Assembly: GCF_018437505.1 (NCBI RefSeq)
Contig: NZ_CP072467.1
Location: forward strand, 186,001-250,000
Source: Spiractinospora alimapuensis
Lineage (GTDB): Bacteria; Actinomycetota; Actinomycetes; Streptosporangiales; Streptosporangiaceae
DNA: 64,000 nucleotides
Direction of reading: 5' to 3'
Shown here: in pieces, positions 63,228-64,000 of the stretch
Layout of the letters: every line of letters begins with the position of its first letter
Position numbering within the stretch: position 1 is the first letter of the stretch
Notes under the pieces: model-generated
What the model was told of the DNA's origin: nothing
Databases searched by the model: none
Seen by the model: only the letters and a program-made list of their open reading frames with translations
Program-made: the position numbers and the translations under genes

Positions 63228-64000
63228 ACCCGCCCACCACCGAGCCCTCCGTCCTCGCAGGCCTCACCTCCGTCGTCACGGCGGCGGTGGGTGACGACGC
63301 GGCCGACTGGGATCGCGACGGCCGCGTCCCGGTGGAGGTCCTCCGTGAGCTCGCCGGGAAGGGGCTGCTGTGCCCCGAGGTTCCCACCGACCAGGGGGGC
63401 CTCGGCCTCACCAGCCGGGACGCGGGCGAACTCACGGCACACACCGGCGCTCTGTGCAGCTCCCTGCGCAGCGTCATGACGTCGCAGTCCATGGCCGCCG
63501 GAACCCTCATGCGGCTGGGGGACACACGGGTCCGGTCGGAGTACCTTCCCCGCCTCACGCGGGGCGAGCTCGCGGGCGTGGCTTTCAGCGAGCCCGACGC
63601 CGGCAGTGACCTCTCGGCCATGGCCACCGAGATCCGCACGGACGGCACGTCCTATGTGGTCGACGGTGAGAAGAAGTGGGTGACGGCCGCCACTTACGCG
63701 GATCTGGTCGTCGTGGTCGGCCGCCACGACGGTGGGGCGGCGGCCGTCGTCGTCCCCACCGACACCCCCGGAGTGACCGTGACCCCGGTCGAGTCACCGC
63801 TGGGGTGCCGCGCCGCTGGCCACGCCACGGTCCGGCTCGACGGGGCGAGGGTCCCGGCGTCGGCGATGATCGCCGGTGGTCTTCCGTTGGCCCTCCTGGT
63901 GACGGCCGCCCTCACCTCCGGGCGCATGTCGGTGGCGTGGGGGTGTGTCGGGATCCTTCGGTCCTGCCTGCGCGAGGCGGCCGCCCACGCGACCGGCCGG
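63224..64000 (+). CDS. Acyl-CoA dehydrogenase-like enzyme of hydroxymalonyl-ACP formation (FkbI-like), cut by window end
   Basis: The first 259 codons are present and the gene runs off the right edge. It belongs to the acyl-CoA dehydrogenase family: GVAFSEPDAGSDLS and VVDGEKKWVTAA are the FAD and acyl-binding blocks. In methoxymalonyl-ACP pathways this enzyme works after the FkbK-like dehydrogenase to take the C3 aldehyde toward the malonyl semialdehyde/acid level on the ACP. GTG 63224 overlaps the ACP stop. The glyceryl-ACP synthase (FkbH) and the O-methyltransferase (FkbG) are not in the window and may follow. Confidence 0.88.
   Translation, partial: MNPPTTEPSVLAGLTSVVTAAVGDDAADWDRDGRVPVEVLRELAGKGLLCPEVPTDQGGLGLTSRDAGELTAHTGALCSSLRSVMTSQSMAAGTLMRLGDTRVRSEYLPRLTRGELAGVAFSEPDAGSDLSAMATEIRTDGTSYVVDGEKKWVTAATYADLVVVVGRHDGGAAAVVVPTDTPGVTVTPVESPLGCRAAGHATVRLDGARVPASAMIAGGLPLALLVTAALTSGRMSVAWGCVGILRSCLREAAAHATGR

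Noticed and set aside
1-64000. tRNA genes, rRNA genes, CRISPR arrays, insertion sequences or attachment sites
   Set aside because: Reading all intergenic regions showed no cloverleaf-like sequence, no regularly spaced repeats, no transposase or integrase motifs and no long direct repeats.

Overview
The window is high-GC DNA with GC-rich third codon positions, GTG/TTG starts and four-base start/stop overlaps. It also carries a conservon, an SSI-type protease inhibitor and a modular type I polyketide synthase. Together these point to a filamentous actinomycete, with a Nocardiopsis-like relative as my guess; the genus is not proven.

Layout, left to right. (1) 455-9527, plus strand, mostly housekeeping: YccF-like membrane protein, AI-2E-family permease, ABC-F ATPase, a small HTH regulator that looks frameshifted, enoyl-CoA hydratase-like protein, DEAD-box helicase and a HelD-like RNA-polymerase-associated ATPase. 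(2) 9582-13825, minus strand: a compact operon with two paralogous 10-cysteine peptide precursors, a membrane-anchored CGPC thioredoxin, an ABC exporter, a MauE-like membrane protein and an S26 signal peptidase. It reads as a self-contained system to make, oxidise, export and trim a disulfide-rich peptide, and I regard it as the best candidate for an undescribed system here. (3) 14233-23272: a ROK repressor divergent from a sugar operon. The operon holds a secreted three-domain enzyme (glucose/sorbosone dehydrogenase, 3-keto-disaccharide hydrolase, cupredoxin), a CUT1 ABC importer without its ATPase, and two Gfo/Idh/MocA oxidoreductases, consistent with oxidative (3-keto-glycoside) sugar use.

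(4) 23404-37012, mixed accessory genes: an MFS pump with WrbA-like flavodoxin, ABC exporter, permease/TIGR03943 pair, TetR divergent from a rifampin-phosphotransferase-like enzyme, DJ-1/PfpI protein, SSI inhibitor, and arylamine N-acetyltransferase divergent from MarR. Two decayed genes lie here: an FAD monooxygenase remnant and an SRA-HNH endonuclease remnant. (5) 37638-42233: a conservon (kinase-like ATPase, roadblock protein, DUF742, Ras-like GTPase) ending in a styrene-monooxygenase-like flavoprotein and closed by a strong terminator. (6) 42669 to the right edge: a small modular PKS. A KSQ loading protein is followed by module 1 (KS-AT-DH-ER-KR-ACP), module 2 (KS-AT-ACP) and module 3 (KS-AT-DH-KR-ACP-TE). 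Three genes of the hydroxymalonyl/methoxymalonyl-ACP extender pathway follow, the last cut by the window edge. The AT domains of modules 2 and 3 both carry an unusual FAAH specificity motif, which fits use of that extender unit. The cluster continues beyond base 64000.
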